From Banduia mediterranea (GTDB lineage: Bacteria; Pseudomonadota; Gammaproteobacteria; Nevskiales; Nevskiaceae): a DNA stretch of 64,000 nucleotides. The notes under the pieces were generated by a model. That model made no database searches and was not told where the DNA came from. It was given only the letters and a program-made list of their open reading frames with translations. Of this stretch, positions 1-8,820 are shown one piece after another. Numbering within the stretch: the stretch's first letter is position 1; each line of letters opens with the position of its first letter. The DNA is taken from assembly GCF_031846245.1 (NCBI RefSeq), contig NZ_JAVRIC010000005.1, positions 62,001 to 126,000 of the forward strand, written 5' to 3'. Both the position numbers and the translations under genes were made by a program.

Positions 1-658
1 GCAACGGCGGCCCGCCGCCCAGCAGGCGGATGCGTACCGGATCGCCCGGACGCACATTCTGGATCTTGCTTTCCTCGAAATAGCCGTCCACGCGAAACGA
101 GTGGCGGTCCACCAGTGCCAGCAGGGCCTCGCCGGTGTGCCCGTAGTCGCCGGCCTGCACGTTGAGATTGGTGATATAGCCATCCACCGGCGCGTGGACC
201 TCGGTTCGCTCCAGGTTTAGTTGCGCTGCGGCCAGTTGGCTCTTGGCCTGCGCCACCTGCGCCTGCGCCGCCGCGGCCGCGGCCAGAGCCGCCTCGCGGT
301 CTTCGCTGGATACGACTTCGCGGTCGAGGTGGGCACGGCGCCTCGATTGCGCCTGTTTTTGCGCCCGTTCGGTGATCGCTGCGTCCAGCGCCGCCTGCGC
401 CTGTTCGACCGCGATGCGGTAGGGCTCCCGGTCCACGGTGAACAGCAGATACCCGGTGCTGACGTCCTGGTTGGCGTGCACCGCAACCCGAGTGATGCGC
501 CCGGAAACATCCGGCGCCACGCCGATGACATCGGCGTGGACGCGCGCGTCGCGCGTCCACGGGCTGTGGAAGTTGCGGTTCCAGAGCGCGTAGGCGGCGA
601 TCGCGGTGACGCCGACCACCAGCAGTGTCAGGGCGACGCTCAGTGATTTTTTCAACAT
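1..658 (-). CDS. HlyD/EmrA-family membrane fusion protein (AaeA-like), 3' end outside window
   Basis: Periplasmic adaptor subunit of a tripartite efflux system. It begins with a short cytoplasmic tail and one membrane helix (about residues 5-27). The conserved WTRDARVHADV stretch typical of AaeA/EmrA-like adaptors follows, then a biotinyl-lipoyl half domain, an alanine/glutamine-rich coiled-coil hairpin (about 85-145) and the second lipoyl half with APVDGYI. The C-terminal beta-barrel part runs off the left edge of the window. It is the last visible gene of an operon with a DUF1656 protein, a FUSC pump, a MarR regulator and an outer membrane factor, which is the aaeXAB arrangement. The ATG start lies 5 bases after the DUF1656 stop. 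By family knowledge the substrates are aromatic acids or other weak acids; the true substrate is not visible from sequence. Confidence 0.9.
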   Translation of the reverse strand, partial: MLKKSLSVALTLLVVGVTAIAAYALWNRNFHSPWTRDARVHADVIGVAPDVSGRITRVAVHANQDVSTGYLLFTVDREPYRIAVEQAQAALDAAITERAQKQAQSRRRAHLDREVVSSEDREAALAAAAAAQAQVAQAKSQLAAAQLNLERTEVHAPVDGYITNLNVQAGDYGHTGEALLALVDRHSFRVDGYFEESKIQNVRPGDPVRIRLLGGGPPL

Positions 659-663
659 GGTGC

Positions 664-867
664 TTACCTCGAAAACAGCAGCAGCCCGAACACGCTGAAC
701 ATCAGCACGGTGACGCTGATGCGAAACAGCGAGGGATGCCAGACGTTGCGAAAGAAGCCGCTGCGCGCCAGCGCGCCGTCCAGCAACCAGGACAGCCCGC
801 CGGCCAGCAGCAGCAAGGGAATCAGCGTCGGAAAGACGATGCCGAACAGTTCGAGTTCACGCGGCAT
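664..867 (-). CDS. DUF1656 small membrane protein (AaeX-like)
   Basis: This 67-residue protein starts MPRELELFGI and has two hydrophobic helices separated by a short polar loop, the pattern of DUF1656/AaeX proteins. These almost always sit between a FUSC-type inner membrane pump and an HlyD adaptor, as here. The start at 867 was chosen because it gives the usual family N-terminus; a longer in-frame version from 891 would overlap the FUSC gene by 35 bases. With the chosen start the overlap is 11 bases. Its role is unknown; it may help assemble the pump. Confidence 0.85.
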   Translation of the reverse strand: MPRELELFGIVFPTLIPLLLLAGGLSWLLDGALARSGFFRNVWHPSLFRISVTVLMFSVFGLLLFSR

Positions 868-2935
868 GGGCGGGCTCCGGCAGGGGGGCAACTTCGTTGG
901 CGGTGTGCGCCCGCCATTCGCGCAGGCTCAGGTGCAGCAGGCGCAGGGCGGCGACGGTGCGCGCGTCGTTGCGCCCGGCGCGGCCCTGCAGTTGGTCTTC
1001 GATGGCCTGCAGCACCGGGTCGATGTGGCGCGGATTTTCGAACGCGGCGGGCACCAGCCTGAACAGTGGTGAATCGCCAGCGTTCTGCTGACGCAGACGC
1101 AGCAGGGCGAAACCGGCCTCCAGCACGGTGAGGCCGGCGTCGAGCTGGCGCCGGCGCGCTTCGACGTCGGCGCCGAGGCGCGGGGTGATTTGGGTGATCA
1201 GGTCGGCGACGCCGCTTTCGAAGGCATGCCGGGCACGCTCCGGTGTGTCGCTGACGGTCGTGCGCAGCTGGCGCGGCAATGCCCGTTGCAGGCGGGCCGT
1301 GACCCAGGCCGGTCCGGGCAAGGGCAGCGCGGTATAGGCGAACGCCGAAAAGGCGAAGCCGGCAAAGGTGGCGACAATGCGGTTGGCGAAGACGGCGACG
1401 TCGTATTGCATCGGGTTGGTCAGCGAGATGCCGGTCAACAGCATCAGCATCGCGCCGAGGCCGCGCGTCGAGGTCGCCGGTCGTGCGATCCAGGAACAGA
1501 ACAGCAGCAGCGGCGGCAGCTGTGCGGCGGCGAGTTCGGCGTAGCCGTCCAGCCGCGGCACCACGAACAGATACATCGGCACCGTGAACACCGCGCCGAT
1601 AGCGAAGCCGATGGCGACACCGCGTATGCCGGACATCGGGTTGGGCATGGTGGCGAACAGCGCCGGGAACACGCAGACGAGAATGAAGGCGTTGAAGCCA
1701 TCGGCCCAACCGGTCTGCATCCAGAACAGGCCGGTGAGGACGATCGCCAGCATGCAACGCAGGCCGGCGACGGCCGCCACCAACGGATCGGTGCGCGGCG
1801 TCGGCGCTGGCGCCTCATCGGCACGCAGTCGCCGCGGATTGCGCAATTGCGCGTAGGTGTCGAGGTAGCGGCTCAGGTCCTGCGCAAACCAGTGCAACAA
1901 CTGCAGGCCGGCTTCGAACTCGCGCAGTTCGTCGGCGCTGCCGCCGGGGGGGCCGAGACGTTGCCGTGCCAGCGCCGCGTGCCGGTTCCACTGCGATAAC
2001 CAGGCGCCAAAATCACGCGCCACCGGCGCGGCCTCTGCGGCGGTGCGCGGCACTTGCCCGGCTCCGGTTTCCAGTTGCGCCAGCAGTTGGTCGGTGAGCG
2101 GGTGCAAGGCGGCCACCACCCGCGTCCGCTCGCGGGCCAGCAGGTCTTCGCGCAGGCGGTAGATGGCGTGCAGCGCGGTGCTGGTCGCCGTGAACTCGCC
2201 GTTGAGGCGACGCAGGCGGCTGCTGCGGATACGGCTCTCCGCATCCTCGAAATAGGCGGCGCCACGCACGGCTTCCAATGCGACGATGCTATGCAGGATG
2301 TGGTCCTGCTGTTGCTGTACCTGCTGGCGCGGCCGTACTTCGCTGAGCACCGCCCGCGCGTAGTTGAGGAATTCGGGGAGGCGCCGGCGGATGCTGCCGA
2401 CCAGTTCCACCGCGGCCGAGCGCGGCAGGATGGTGGCGTTGAGCACAGTGCCGCAGAGCAGGCCAAGCGCGACGGCGCTGACTCGGTCCACCGCGATTTG
2501 CAAGGCCGAATCCGGTGCGATGAAGGCAGGGTAGCCGACGATGCAGGCGGTGTAGCCGGACAGGACGAAGGCGTAGGCGCGGAAGTTGCGCAGTTTCTGC
2601 GACCAGGCCGCGCAGACGCCGATCCAGGCGGCCAGGCCGATCAGGAAGAACTCGCGCTGCTGCGCGAAGGCGGCCACCAGCAGCAGGCCAACTGCGCCGC
2701 CGAACAGGGTGCCGGTGAGCCGGTAGAAGGCCTTTTCGATGACATAGCCGCTCTGCGGCAGGGCGACGATGGTGACGGTGATGGCGGCGCTGCTGGGGCT
2801 GTGCAGGTTCAGCCGGAAGGCCAGCCACAGCGCAAGCAGGCAGCCGCTCGCGGTGCGCAGCGCGAACAGCCAGTGCTCGCGCTGTTCGCGCCAGACTTCG
2901 GCGATGTCTGCGGGCAGGGCGCGACGGTCGGTCAT
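857..2935 (-). CDS. FUSC-family inner membrane efflux transporter (AaeB-like)
   Basis: This 692-residue protein has the FUSC layout: a first block of membrane helices (about residues 20-190), a long helical cytoplasmic part (about 190-385), a second block of helices (about 390-545) and a C-terminal soluble helical tail. Proteins of this family work with an HlyD adaptor and an outer membrane channel to export aromatic carboxylic acids, fusaric acid or similar compounds. Its ATG overlaps the stop of the MarR gene (ATGA), so translation is probably coupled. All partners needed for a tripartite pump are encoded in the same operon. Length and topology are normal for the family; the substrate is not predictable. 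Confidence 0.92.
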   Translation of the reverse strand: MTDRRALPADIAEVWREQREHWLFALRTASGCLLALWLAFRLNLHSPSSAAITVTIVALPQSGYVIEKAFYRLTGTLFGGAVGLLLVAAFAQQREFFLIGLAAWIGVCAAWSQKLRNFRAYAFVLSGYTACIVGYPAFIAPDSALQIAVDRVSAVALGLLCGTVLNATILPRSAAVELVGSIRRRLPEFLNYARAVLSEVRPRQQVQQQQDHILHSIVALEAVRGAAYFEDAESRIRSSRLRRLNGEFTATSTALHAIYRLREDLLARERTRVVAALHPLTDQLLAQLETGAGQVPRTAAEAAPVARDFGAWLSQWNRHAALARQRLGPPGGSADELREFEAGLQLLHWFAQDLSRYLDTYAQLRNPRRLRADEAPAPTPRTDPLVAAVAGLRCMLAIVLTGLFWMQTGWADGFNAFILVCVFPALFATMPNPMSGIRGVAIGFAIGAVFTVPMYLFVVPRLDGYAELAAAQLPPLLLFCSWIARPATSTRGLGAMLMLLTGISLTNPMQYDVAVFANRIVATFAGFAFSAFAYTALPLPGPAWVTARLQRALPRQLRTTVSDTPERARHAFESGVADLITQITPRLGADVEARRRQLDAGLTVLEAGFALLRLRQQNAGDSPLFRLVPAAFENPRHIDPVLQAIEDQLQGRAGRNDARTVAALRLLHLSLREWRAHTANEVAPLPEPAHAA

Positions 2936-3483
2936 TGCGGCGTGCGCGGTACTTGCCCGCCATCGAGGTTGCGCAACTGGGTTTCGAGGCTCGCTTCCAG
3001 CAGGCCCAGGCTGGCCTTGTCGAGGCCGGCGTAGCGTTGTTGCCAGGTCGCCCAGATCGGCTTTTGCGCACGGTGCAGCAATTGCTCGCCGGCGGCGGTG
3101 AGTTCGATCACCACGCGGCGACGGTCGGTCTCGTCGGGCCGCCGGGTGATGAGTTCGCGCCGCAGCAATTCGTCGCAGATGTGGGTGACGTTGGTGCTGC
3201 GCTCACCGGTGGCGCGGGCCAGCTCGGTGGGCGTCAGCGGGCGTTCGCAGGCGGCGTAGGCGAGCACCAGGCATTGGTACATGACGTAGCTGATGCCGTG
3301 TGGTTTGAGCGCCGCGGTGCAGCGTTCGGTCATGCGTTTTTCCACCAGCACGGCGGTGCGCGACAGCAGGCCCAGATGCTGGGGGTAGTCGGACTGGCGC
3401 TGCTTGAGACTTTGCATGCGCTCGCGCAGGTCGTCGAGATCGCCGAGAGCGTTGGCGGCCTTGGGTTGATCGGGCTTGCTCAT
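2932..3483 (-). CDS. MarR-family transcriptional regulator
   Basis: This 183-residue winged-helix regulator has a recognition helix region near residues 85-115 (TELARATGERSTNVTHICDE) and the typical wing motif DETDRRR at about 117-123. MarR proteins bind as dimers to palindromes near promoters and are released by small aromatic or phenolic ligands. The gene lies inside the efflux operon, after the outer membrane factor and before the FUSC pump, with ATGA overlaps on both sides, so it should be co-expressed with the pump. The likely role is ligand-responsive autorepression of the operon through the palindrome at 4980-4999 (inference). Confidence 0.92.
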   Translation of the reverse strand: MSKPDQPKAANALGDLDDLRERMQSLKQRQSDYPQHLGLLSRTAVLVEKRMTERCTAALKPHGISYVMYQCLVLAYAACERPLTPTELARATGERSTNVTHICDELLRRELITRRPDETDRRRVVIELTAAGEQLLHRAQKPIWATWQQRYAGLDKASLGLLEASLETQLRNLDGGQVPRTPQ

Positions 3484-4949
3484 GGTGTGTTTCTGCGGGT
3501 GGGGGCCGTCGAGGCCAGTCGGGGACCGGCGGAGCTGCCGTCGAAGCCACCGCCGAGCGCGGCGGTCAGGGCCACCGCCGCTTCCATCTGCTGGTAACGC
3601 AACCCGAGCAACCGGGTCCGGGCAGCACGCAGCTGGCGGCGCGCGTCGAGCACGTCCAGGTAGTTGCTGAGGCCGGCCTGGAAGCGATCGCGGGCGAGGC
3701 TGGCGGTGCGCTCGGCGCTGTCGAGGCGTTGCTGGCGGCTGTCGATCTGCGCCGCCAGGGATTCGATGGTGGAAACCTGGTCCGCAACCTGGTGCAGGGC
3801 GTCGACCAGGCTCGCGTTGTATTCGGCGACGGCCTGGTCGTAGCTCGCGCTGCGACCGCGCAGATTGGCGCGCAGGCTGTTGCCGGCAAACACCGGCAGG
3901 CTGATCGCCGGGCCGAATCCGGCCTGCAGCGAGTTGGCCTGCAGCAGACTGTCGAGTTTGATGCTGGCGAGTCCGGCGAAGGCGCGCAGGTTGATGTCGG
4001 GATAAAAGCGCGTGCGCGCGGCATCCACGTCGCGGGCGTCGGCTTCCACCGTCAGGCGCCGCGCGACGATGTCCGGGCGCCGGCCGAGCAGGCCGGCCGG
4101 CAGGTCCGCCGGCAGCGCCGCTGCGGCCTGAACGTTCAGTTGCGGCGGTTCGAGCGCATCGGCGTCGCCGGGGCCGGCCCCGGCCAGGGCCGCCAGTTGG
4201 TGGCGCAACAGCTCGATCTGCAGGTCCACGGCCTGTCGCTGCGCCTGAAGGTCCGGGATCTCGCCACGGGCACGTTCCACGTCGAAGTCGGTGCCGATGC
4301 CGGCAGCGAGTTGCTGGCTGGCGATGTCCAGGCCGTGGCGGGCGTCGGCGAGCTGATCCTGCAACTGGTGGCGCAGTGCGAATTGCAAGGCGAAACGCAG
4401 ATAGCTGTCGACCACCGCGGATTGCAGCGCGAGCCGCGCGGCCTGCAATTCGCAGGCGACCGCCTGCTGCCGGTCCAGCGCGCCCTCGACGACATAGTCC
4501 TCGCGATGCCACAGATCCAGGTCACGGCTGACATCGGCCATGACCTCGCTGTTCCAGAAGAAAGTGCCGGCGGCTTCCGGCGGGATCAGCACATTCTCCG
4601 AGTAGCGCATGCGGTCGAAGGACGCGCCCACGGAATAGTCGTTGCCGGTGGCGGCGCGGGCGGCGGCGGTGGCGGCGGTGGCGGCGCGCAGACGTGCGCG
4701 TGATTCGGCCAGGGAAGGGTTGCCGACCACGGCCCGGTCCACCAGCGCATCAAGTTGCGGGTCACCGTAGCGTTTCCACCACTGCTGCTGCGGCCACTGC
4801 ACGGCGTCCGACTGTGCCCGGCTCAGGTCCTGACCTGCGGACAGTTGCCGGATCGACGCCGGCTGCGTTTGCGGCGCAATGCCCTGCATGTCTGCGCAGG
4901 CCGCGAGAATCGCCGCCAGTACCAGCGGTGCCAGGCGGCAGACCCTCAT
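3480..4949 (-). CDS. NodT-family outer membrane efflux lipoprotein
   Basis: This 489-residue TolC-like outer membrane factor has two outer-membrane-efflux repeats and long helical segments. The start at 4949 gives a lipoprotein signal peptide ending in the lipobox LAAC, so Cys18 should be lipidated. In-frame ATGs at 4964 and further upstream are possible but have poorer spacing to a Shine-Dalgarno-like GGA. It is the first gene of the efflux operon and its stop overlaps the marR start (ATGA). It should form the outer membrane channel for the FUSC/HlyD pump encoded downstream. Confidence 0.92.
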   Translation of the reverse strand: MRVCRLAPLVLAAILAACADMQGIAPQTQPASIRQLSAGQDLSRAQSDAVQWPQQQWWKRYGDPQLDALVDRAVVGNPSLAESRARLRAATAATAAARAATGNDYSVGASFDRMRYSENVLIPPEAAGTFFWNSEVMADVSRDLDLWHREDYVVEGALDRQQAVACELQAARLALQSAVVDSYLRFALQFALRHQLQDQLADARHGLDIASQQLAAGIGTDFDVERARGEIPDLQAQRQAVDLQIELLRHQLAALAGAGPGDADALEPPQLNVQAAAALPADLPAGLLGRRPDIVARRLTVEADARDVDAARTRFYPDINLRAFAGLASIKLDSLLQANSLQAGFGPAISLPVFAGNSLRANLRGRSASYDQAVAEYNASLVDALHQVADQVSTIESLAAQIDSRQQRLDSAERTASLARDRFQAGLSNYLDVLDARRQLRAARTRLLGLRYQQMEAAVALTAALGGGFDGSSAGPRLASTAPTRRNTP

Positions 4950-4979
4950 TCGAGCCAGTTCCATATAATCCATAATTAG

Positions 4980-5008
4980 ATAATAGCCTAGGCAACTATA
5001 TAGGGCAA
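4980..5008 (-). promoter_or_regulatory. Promoter and palindromic operator of the FUSC efflux operon
   Basis: On the minus strand a -35-like TTGCCC (5003-5008) is followed after exactly 17 bases by TATTAT (4980-4985), a 5/6 match to the -10 consensus. The spacer contains the perfect palindrome GCCTAGGC (4986-4993), and 8 of the 10 base pairs across 4980-4999 are symmetric. The palindrome therefore covers the -10 and spacer, where a MarR dimer could block RNA polymerase. The segment is strikingly AT-rich against its surroundings. This is a sequence-based prediction. Confidence 0.6.
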
Positions 5009-5094
5009 GAGACCTCATCCTGCTGCCGGAATCACCGCAAGTTCAGCCCTTGAGGGCTACGGTGCGGATCCCGTACACAGTTCAGGAGAAACGC

Positions 5095-5521
5095 ATGAGT
5101 ACCAGCCAGGGTTCTGCCAATTGGAGCGGGGATCTCAAGTCAGGCAGCGGTTCGATTTCCACGCTCAGCGGCGCGCTCAAGGAAGCCCGTATTCCTTCAC
5201 CAAACGCTTCGAAGGCGAAACCGGCCTCAACCCGGAACAACTGATCGGCGCGGCCCACGCGAGCTGTTTTCCATGGCCTTGTCGATGATGCTCGAACAGG
5301 CCGGGATGGCACCCGAATACGTGCACACCCAGGCCACGGTGACTCTGGACAAGGACGGCGACGGTTTCGCGGTCACCGGGTCGCATCTGGATGTGCTTGC
5401 CAAGATTCCGGGCGGCGACCCGCAGAAGTTCGAAGACGTTGCGGCTCAGGCCAAGGCCGGTTGCCTGGTGTTGAAGCTGTTGTCCTGCAAGATCACGATG
5501 GCGGCCGAACTCGAGACCTGA
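5095..5521 (+). pseudogene. Frameshifted OsmC-family protein (first copy)
   Basis: This is a second copy of the intact OsmC-like gene at 8348-8776. It starts MSTSQGSANW after a good AGGAG site and reads normally for about 30 codons to GALKE. Near 5181-5190 one base is missing compared with the intact copy, and translation then stops at 5242-5244. Reading the next frame restores the family sequence (YSFTKRFEGE ... HASCF). A second missing base in a T run at 5267-5270 shifts it again, after which the C-terminal half (MALSMMLEQAG to the end at 5521) is open. Both peroxidatic cysteine contexts remain recognisable (HASCF, KAGC), but no single frame encodes the protein. Two independent indels and a damaged downstream neighbour suggest real decay, although sequencing error cannot be excluded. 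Confidence 0.8.
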
Positions 5522-5581
5522 GCCCGCGCTTGCTCGATCAGCGTCTATGCTCTCCTCGTCCGTCCGCACGAGAGGGCCCCG

Positions 5582-5827
5582 ATGAGCGGAATCCGCACCA
5601 CCGAACAACATGGGATCTACACGGTCGTCATCGACCGTTCCAACCGGCGCAATGCCGTCGATCGAAAGATCGCGGCGGCGCTGGCCGCGGCCGGGGACAT
5701 TCCGCCGGAAACCCTGCGCGAGGCCGGCGTCAAGAAATCGCTGCCGCCGCTTTATGGTGCGCTGCTCAAGAACGAGCAGGACGTGCACCTGTTCGAGCGC
5801 CTGGCGTTCATGGCGCGCCGCAGCTGA
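5582..5827 (+). pseudogene. Crotonase N-terminal remnant joined to unrelated sequence
   Basis: This 81-codon ORF begins like the enoyl-CoA hydratase at 8821: ITSSTEAGVLTVTIDRPAQRNAVDR there corresponds to IRTTEQHGIYTVVIDRSNRRNAVDR here. Similarity stops after about 35 residues. The rest (GDIPPETLREAG ... LFERLAFMARRS) is not crotonase, and the CoA-binding and oxyanion-hole region is absent. Its position after an OsmC copy matches the intact module, and both intergenic regions contain a GCTATGCT-like stretch and a similar ribosome binding site. It is best explained as a deletion remnant of a duplicated gene fused to other DNA. It may still be translated as a small protein, but it cannot be an enoyl-CoA hydratase. 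Confidence 0.65.
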
Positions 5828-6050
5828 GCTTGCCGTGCGCGGCCGCAGGGGGCGCGCGCCTTTCGTCCCGCGGCATCGACCGCTGAGTCAGTGATGGCGC
5901 CGCGCAGGCACCGATCTGCGATATCCATACAGGCGACGCCTCCGGTCGGGGGGCTGGGGCGTCAATACGGCGGCGGCCGAACTGCAAATCGGTCGCCGCT
6001 CTTGTCGACGGAACGACCGACTTGGTCCGTAGCTTGCATGGAGCGCAGGC

Positions 6051-6503
6051 ATGTGGCGCCTACTTCTACCCTTGAGCCTTTGCGCGATGAGCTGTCTGTC
6101 GCCGGTGGCCGCGGCTGAAGACGACGAAGTCTCCTTTGTATTCCGCATCCCCTTCGGCGCCAGCAGTGATGAGGTTCGCGATCGCGAGGTCGTGCGCGCC
6201 GTGCTGGTGATCCGTGAGCGCGACCCCTACGAGGAAATCGCCTGCGAGATCATCTGCAAGCGTGCCGAACGGCCGGAAGACCCGATCGAAATCGACTTCG
6301 AGGCGCTTGCCAGCGGAATCCGCAGCCTGTCCGCACCGATTCCGTTTACCGTCTATGGAGACGGATACCACAGCGAGAACCCATACGAGGCACGCTCGGT
6401 GGTGTACCGCAGGCCCGTGGTCGGCAGCCCGATCCAGGTGATCGCCGAGCGCTTTTCGAGCGAACCGGCATTTCCGATCGAGGACGAAACGCCGGTCGAA
6501 TGA
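6051..6503 (+). CDS. Hypothetical secreted acidic protein
   Basis: This 150-residue protein has a clear signal peptide (MWRLLLPLSLCAMSCLSPVAAA, cleavage after about residue 22) and an acidic mature part starting EDDEVSF. The mature chain contains two close cysteines (CEIICK) and a pattern of alternating polar and hydrophobic residues that suggests beta structure. I do not recognise a family. It lies alone between the decayed crotonase remnant and the urocanase gene, with about 220 bases of apparently non-coding DNA upstream. The coding assignment rests on the signal peptide and normal codon usage. Confidence 0.6.
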   Translation: MWRLLLPLSLCAMSCLSPVAAAEDDEVSFVFRIPFGASSDEVRDREVVRAVLVIRERDPYEEIACEIICKRAERPEDPIEIDFEALASGIRSLSAPIPFTVYGDGYHSENPYEARSVVYRRPVVGSPIQVIAERFSSEPAFPIEDETPVE

Positions 6504-6584
6504 GGCGTGGTGAGCCCCGCGTATCCGGCAGTTCGCAAACCCCGCAGGTAACATGATCGGCGTGCCCCGACGCTGGACATCGTC

Positions 6585-8261
6585 ATGACCGTTTCCGAAT
6601 CCGTAGTGCCCGGCCCGCGTCCGATCCGTGCGCCGCGCGGCAGCCAGCTGAGCTGCCGCAACTGGCTGATCGAAGCCGCGTTCCGCATGATTCAGAACAA
6701 TCTCGACCCGGAAGTGGCCGAGCGCCCCGACGATCTGGTGGTCTATGGCGGCATCGGCCGCGCGGCGCGCGACTGGGCCTGCTTCGAGAAGATTCTCGAA
6801 ACCCTGAAGCGTCTGGACGAAGACCAGACCCTGTTGATCCAGTCCGGCAAACCGGTCGGTGTATTCCGCACCCATGCCGACGCGCCGCGCGTGCTGATCG
6901 CCAACTCCAATCTCGTTCCGCACTGGGCCAGCTGGGACCACTTCAACGAACTCGATCGCAAAGGCTTGATGATGTACGGCCAGATGACGGCCGGTTCCTG
7001 GATCTACATCGGCAGCCAGGGCATCGTGCAGGGCACTTACGAAACCTTCGTCGAGGCCGGTCGCCAGCACTATGGCGGCGATCTGGCCGGGCGCTGGATT
7101 CTGACTGCGGGTCTCGGTGGCATGGGCGGGGCGCAGCCGCTGGCGGCCACGATGGCCGGCGCCTCGATGCTTGCGATCGAATGTGACCCCACGCGCATCG
7201 ACATGCGTCTGCGCACCGGTTATCTGGATCAGAAGGCCGACACGGTCGACGAAGCCCTGGCGCTGATCGACGAAGCCTGCGAAAGCCAGCAGGCCATTTC
7301 CGTCGGTCTGCTCGGTAACGCCGCCGAGATCCTGCCGGCGCTGGTGCGGCGCGGAATTCGACCCGACATGGTTACCGACCAGACCTCGGCGCACGACCCG
7401 GTCAACGGCTATCTGCCGGCCGGCTGGACGCTCGAACAGTGGCACCAGCGGCGCCGGCACGATCCCGCCGCCGTGGTCAAGGCCGCCAGTGCCTCGATGG
7501 CCGTCCACGTCAAGGCGATGCTCGACTTCCAGAAGCTCGGCGTTCCCACCTTCGATTACGGCAACAACATCCGTCAGGTCGCGCAGGAACATGGCGTCAG
7601 GAACGCCTTTGATTTTCCGGGTTTCGTGCCGGCCTACATCCGCCCGCTGTTCTGTCGCGGCGTCGGGCCGTTCCGTTGGGTGGCGCTGTCGGGCGACCCC
7701 GAAGACATCTACAAGACCGACGCCAAGGTCAAGGAACTGCTGCCGGACGATGCGCACCTGCACCGCTGGCTCGACATGGCGCGAGTACGCATTCAGTTCC
7801 AGGGCCTGCCGTCACGCATCTGCTGGGTCGGGCTCGGCGATCGCCATCGTCTGGGGCTGGCGTTCAACAAGATGGTGGCCAGTGGAAAGCTCAAGGCGCC
7901 GGTGGTGATCGGGCGCGATCATCTCGACTCCGGCTCCGTCGCCAGCCCCAATCGGGAGACCGAAGCCATGCAGGATGGCTCCGACGCCGTTTCCGACTGG
8001 CCGTTGCTCAATGCCCTGCTCAGCACCGCCGGTGGCGCCACCTGGGTGTCGCTGCATCATGGCGGCGGTGTCGGCATGGGTTTTTCTCAGCATGCCGGTC
8101 TGGTCATTGTCTGCGATGGCAGCGATGCGGCCGCCAAGCGCATCGGTCGCGTGTTGTGGAACGATCCGGCCAGTGGCGTGATGCGCCACGCCGATGCCGG
8201 CTACGAGACCGCCATCGATTGCGCGCGCGATCAGGGCCTGGATTTGCCGATGGTGGATTGA
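6585..8261 (+). CDS. hutU: Urocanate hydratase (urocanase)
   Basis: Converts trans-urocanate to 4-imidazolone-5-propionate in histidine degradation, using tightly bound NAD+ as an electrophile. The 558 residues match the normal family length. Visible features are [12 protein letters not shown] near residue 53, the glycine-rich NAD+ binding segment GLGGMGG (176-182), TDQTSAHDP (about 265-273), and RICWVGLG with Cys413 at the place of the known active-site cysteine. [16 protein letters not shown] lies near the C-terminus. No hutH, hutI, hutG or hutC lies nearby, so the rest of the pathway must be elsewhere or absent. The gene lies between two copies of an OsmC-crotonase module. Confidence 0.96.
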   Translation: MTVSESVVPGPRPIRAPRGSQLSCRNWLIEAAFRMIQNNLDPEVAERPDDLVVYGGIGRAARDWACFEKILETLKRLDEDQTLLIQSGKPVGVFRTHADAPRVLIANSNLVPHWASWDHFNELDRKGLMMYGQMTAGSWIYIGSQGIVQGTYETFVEAGRQHYGGDLAGRWILTAGLGGMGGAQPLAATMAGASMLAIECDPTRIDMRLRTGYLDQKADTVDEALALIDEACESQQAISVGLLGNAAEILPALVRRGIRPDMVTDQTSAHDPVNGYLPAGWTLEQWHQRRRHDPAAVVKAASASMAVHVKAMLDFQKLGVPTFDYGNNIRQVAQEHGVRNAFDFPGFVPAYIRPLFCRGVGPFRWVALSGDPEDIYKTDAKVKELLPDDAHLHRWLDMARVRIQFQGLPSRICWVGLGDRHRLGLAFNKMVASGKLKAPVVIGRDHLDSGSVASPNRETEAMQDGSDAVSDWPLLNALLSTAGGATWVSLHHGGGVGMGFSQHAGLVIVCDGSDAAAKRIGRVLWNDPASGVMRHADAGYETAIDCARDQGLDLPMVD

Positions 8262-8347
8262 CTCGTACACCGCGGGCTCTGGCTCACAGAGAGTTCAGGC
8301 GCTGTCGCTTAGCCTCGTGCCTCGTCCAAGGCAATCAGGAGCACAGC

Positions 8348-8776
8348 ATGAGCACGAACCAGGGTTCAGCGAAATGGAATGGCGGACTCAAGTCCGGCAA
8401 CGGTTCGATCTCCACGCTCAGCGGCGCACTCAAGGACTTTCCGTATTCGTTCAGCAACCGCTTCGAAGGTGAAAAGGGCCTCAACCCCGAAGAACTGATC
8501 GGCGCCGCGCATGCGAGCTGCTTTTCAATGGCGCTGTCGATGATGCTGGAGCAGGCCGGCATGCCGCCCGAGCATGTCCACACCCAGGCCAGCATCACGC
8601 TGGACAAGGATGGCGACGGTTTCGCCGTCACCAAGTCGCACCTCGACGTGATCGCCAGGATTCCGGGCGCGGAAGCGCAGAAGTTCGAGGAGATCGCGGC
8701 GCAGGCCAAGGCCGGCTGCCCGATCTCCAGGCTGCTCAGCTGCGAGATCAGCATGGCGGCTCAACTCGAAGCCTGA
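8348..8776 (+). CDS. OsmC-family peroxiredoxin
   Basis: This 142-residue OsmC/Ohr superfamily protein resembles the OsmC subgroup that reduces organic hydroperoxides. Both expected cysteines are present: Cys58 in HASCF (peroxidatic) and Cys124 in KAGCPIS (resolving). The start is supported by an AGGAG site 7 bases upstream. It is followed after 44 bases by an enoyl-CoA hydratase gene, the same order as in the decayed copy at 5095-5827. It probably protects against lipid or organic peroxides in the cytoplasm (family knowledge). Confidence 0.93.
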   Translation: MSTNQGSAKWNGGLKSGNGSISTLSGALKDFPYSFSNRFEGEKGLNPEELIGAAHASCFSMALSMMLEQAGMPPEHVHTQASITLDKDGDGFAVTKSHLDVIARIPGAEAQKFEEIAAQAKAGCPISRLLSCEISMAAQLEA

Positions 8777-8820
8777 GGCGATCGGGCTATGCTTTCCGGA
8801 CGATCGTTCCGGAGAGCGAC

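Noticed and set aside
2932-4512. 526-codon minus-strand frame ending in the MarR sequence
   Set aside because: Only the last 183 codons are MarR; the rest is an out-of-frame reading of the outer membrane factor gene, so the start was set at 3483.
6066-7763. 565-codon minus-strand frame opposite hutU
   Set aside because: It crosses hutU and the secreted-protein gene and has no domain signal; hutU is certain.
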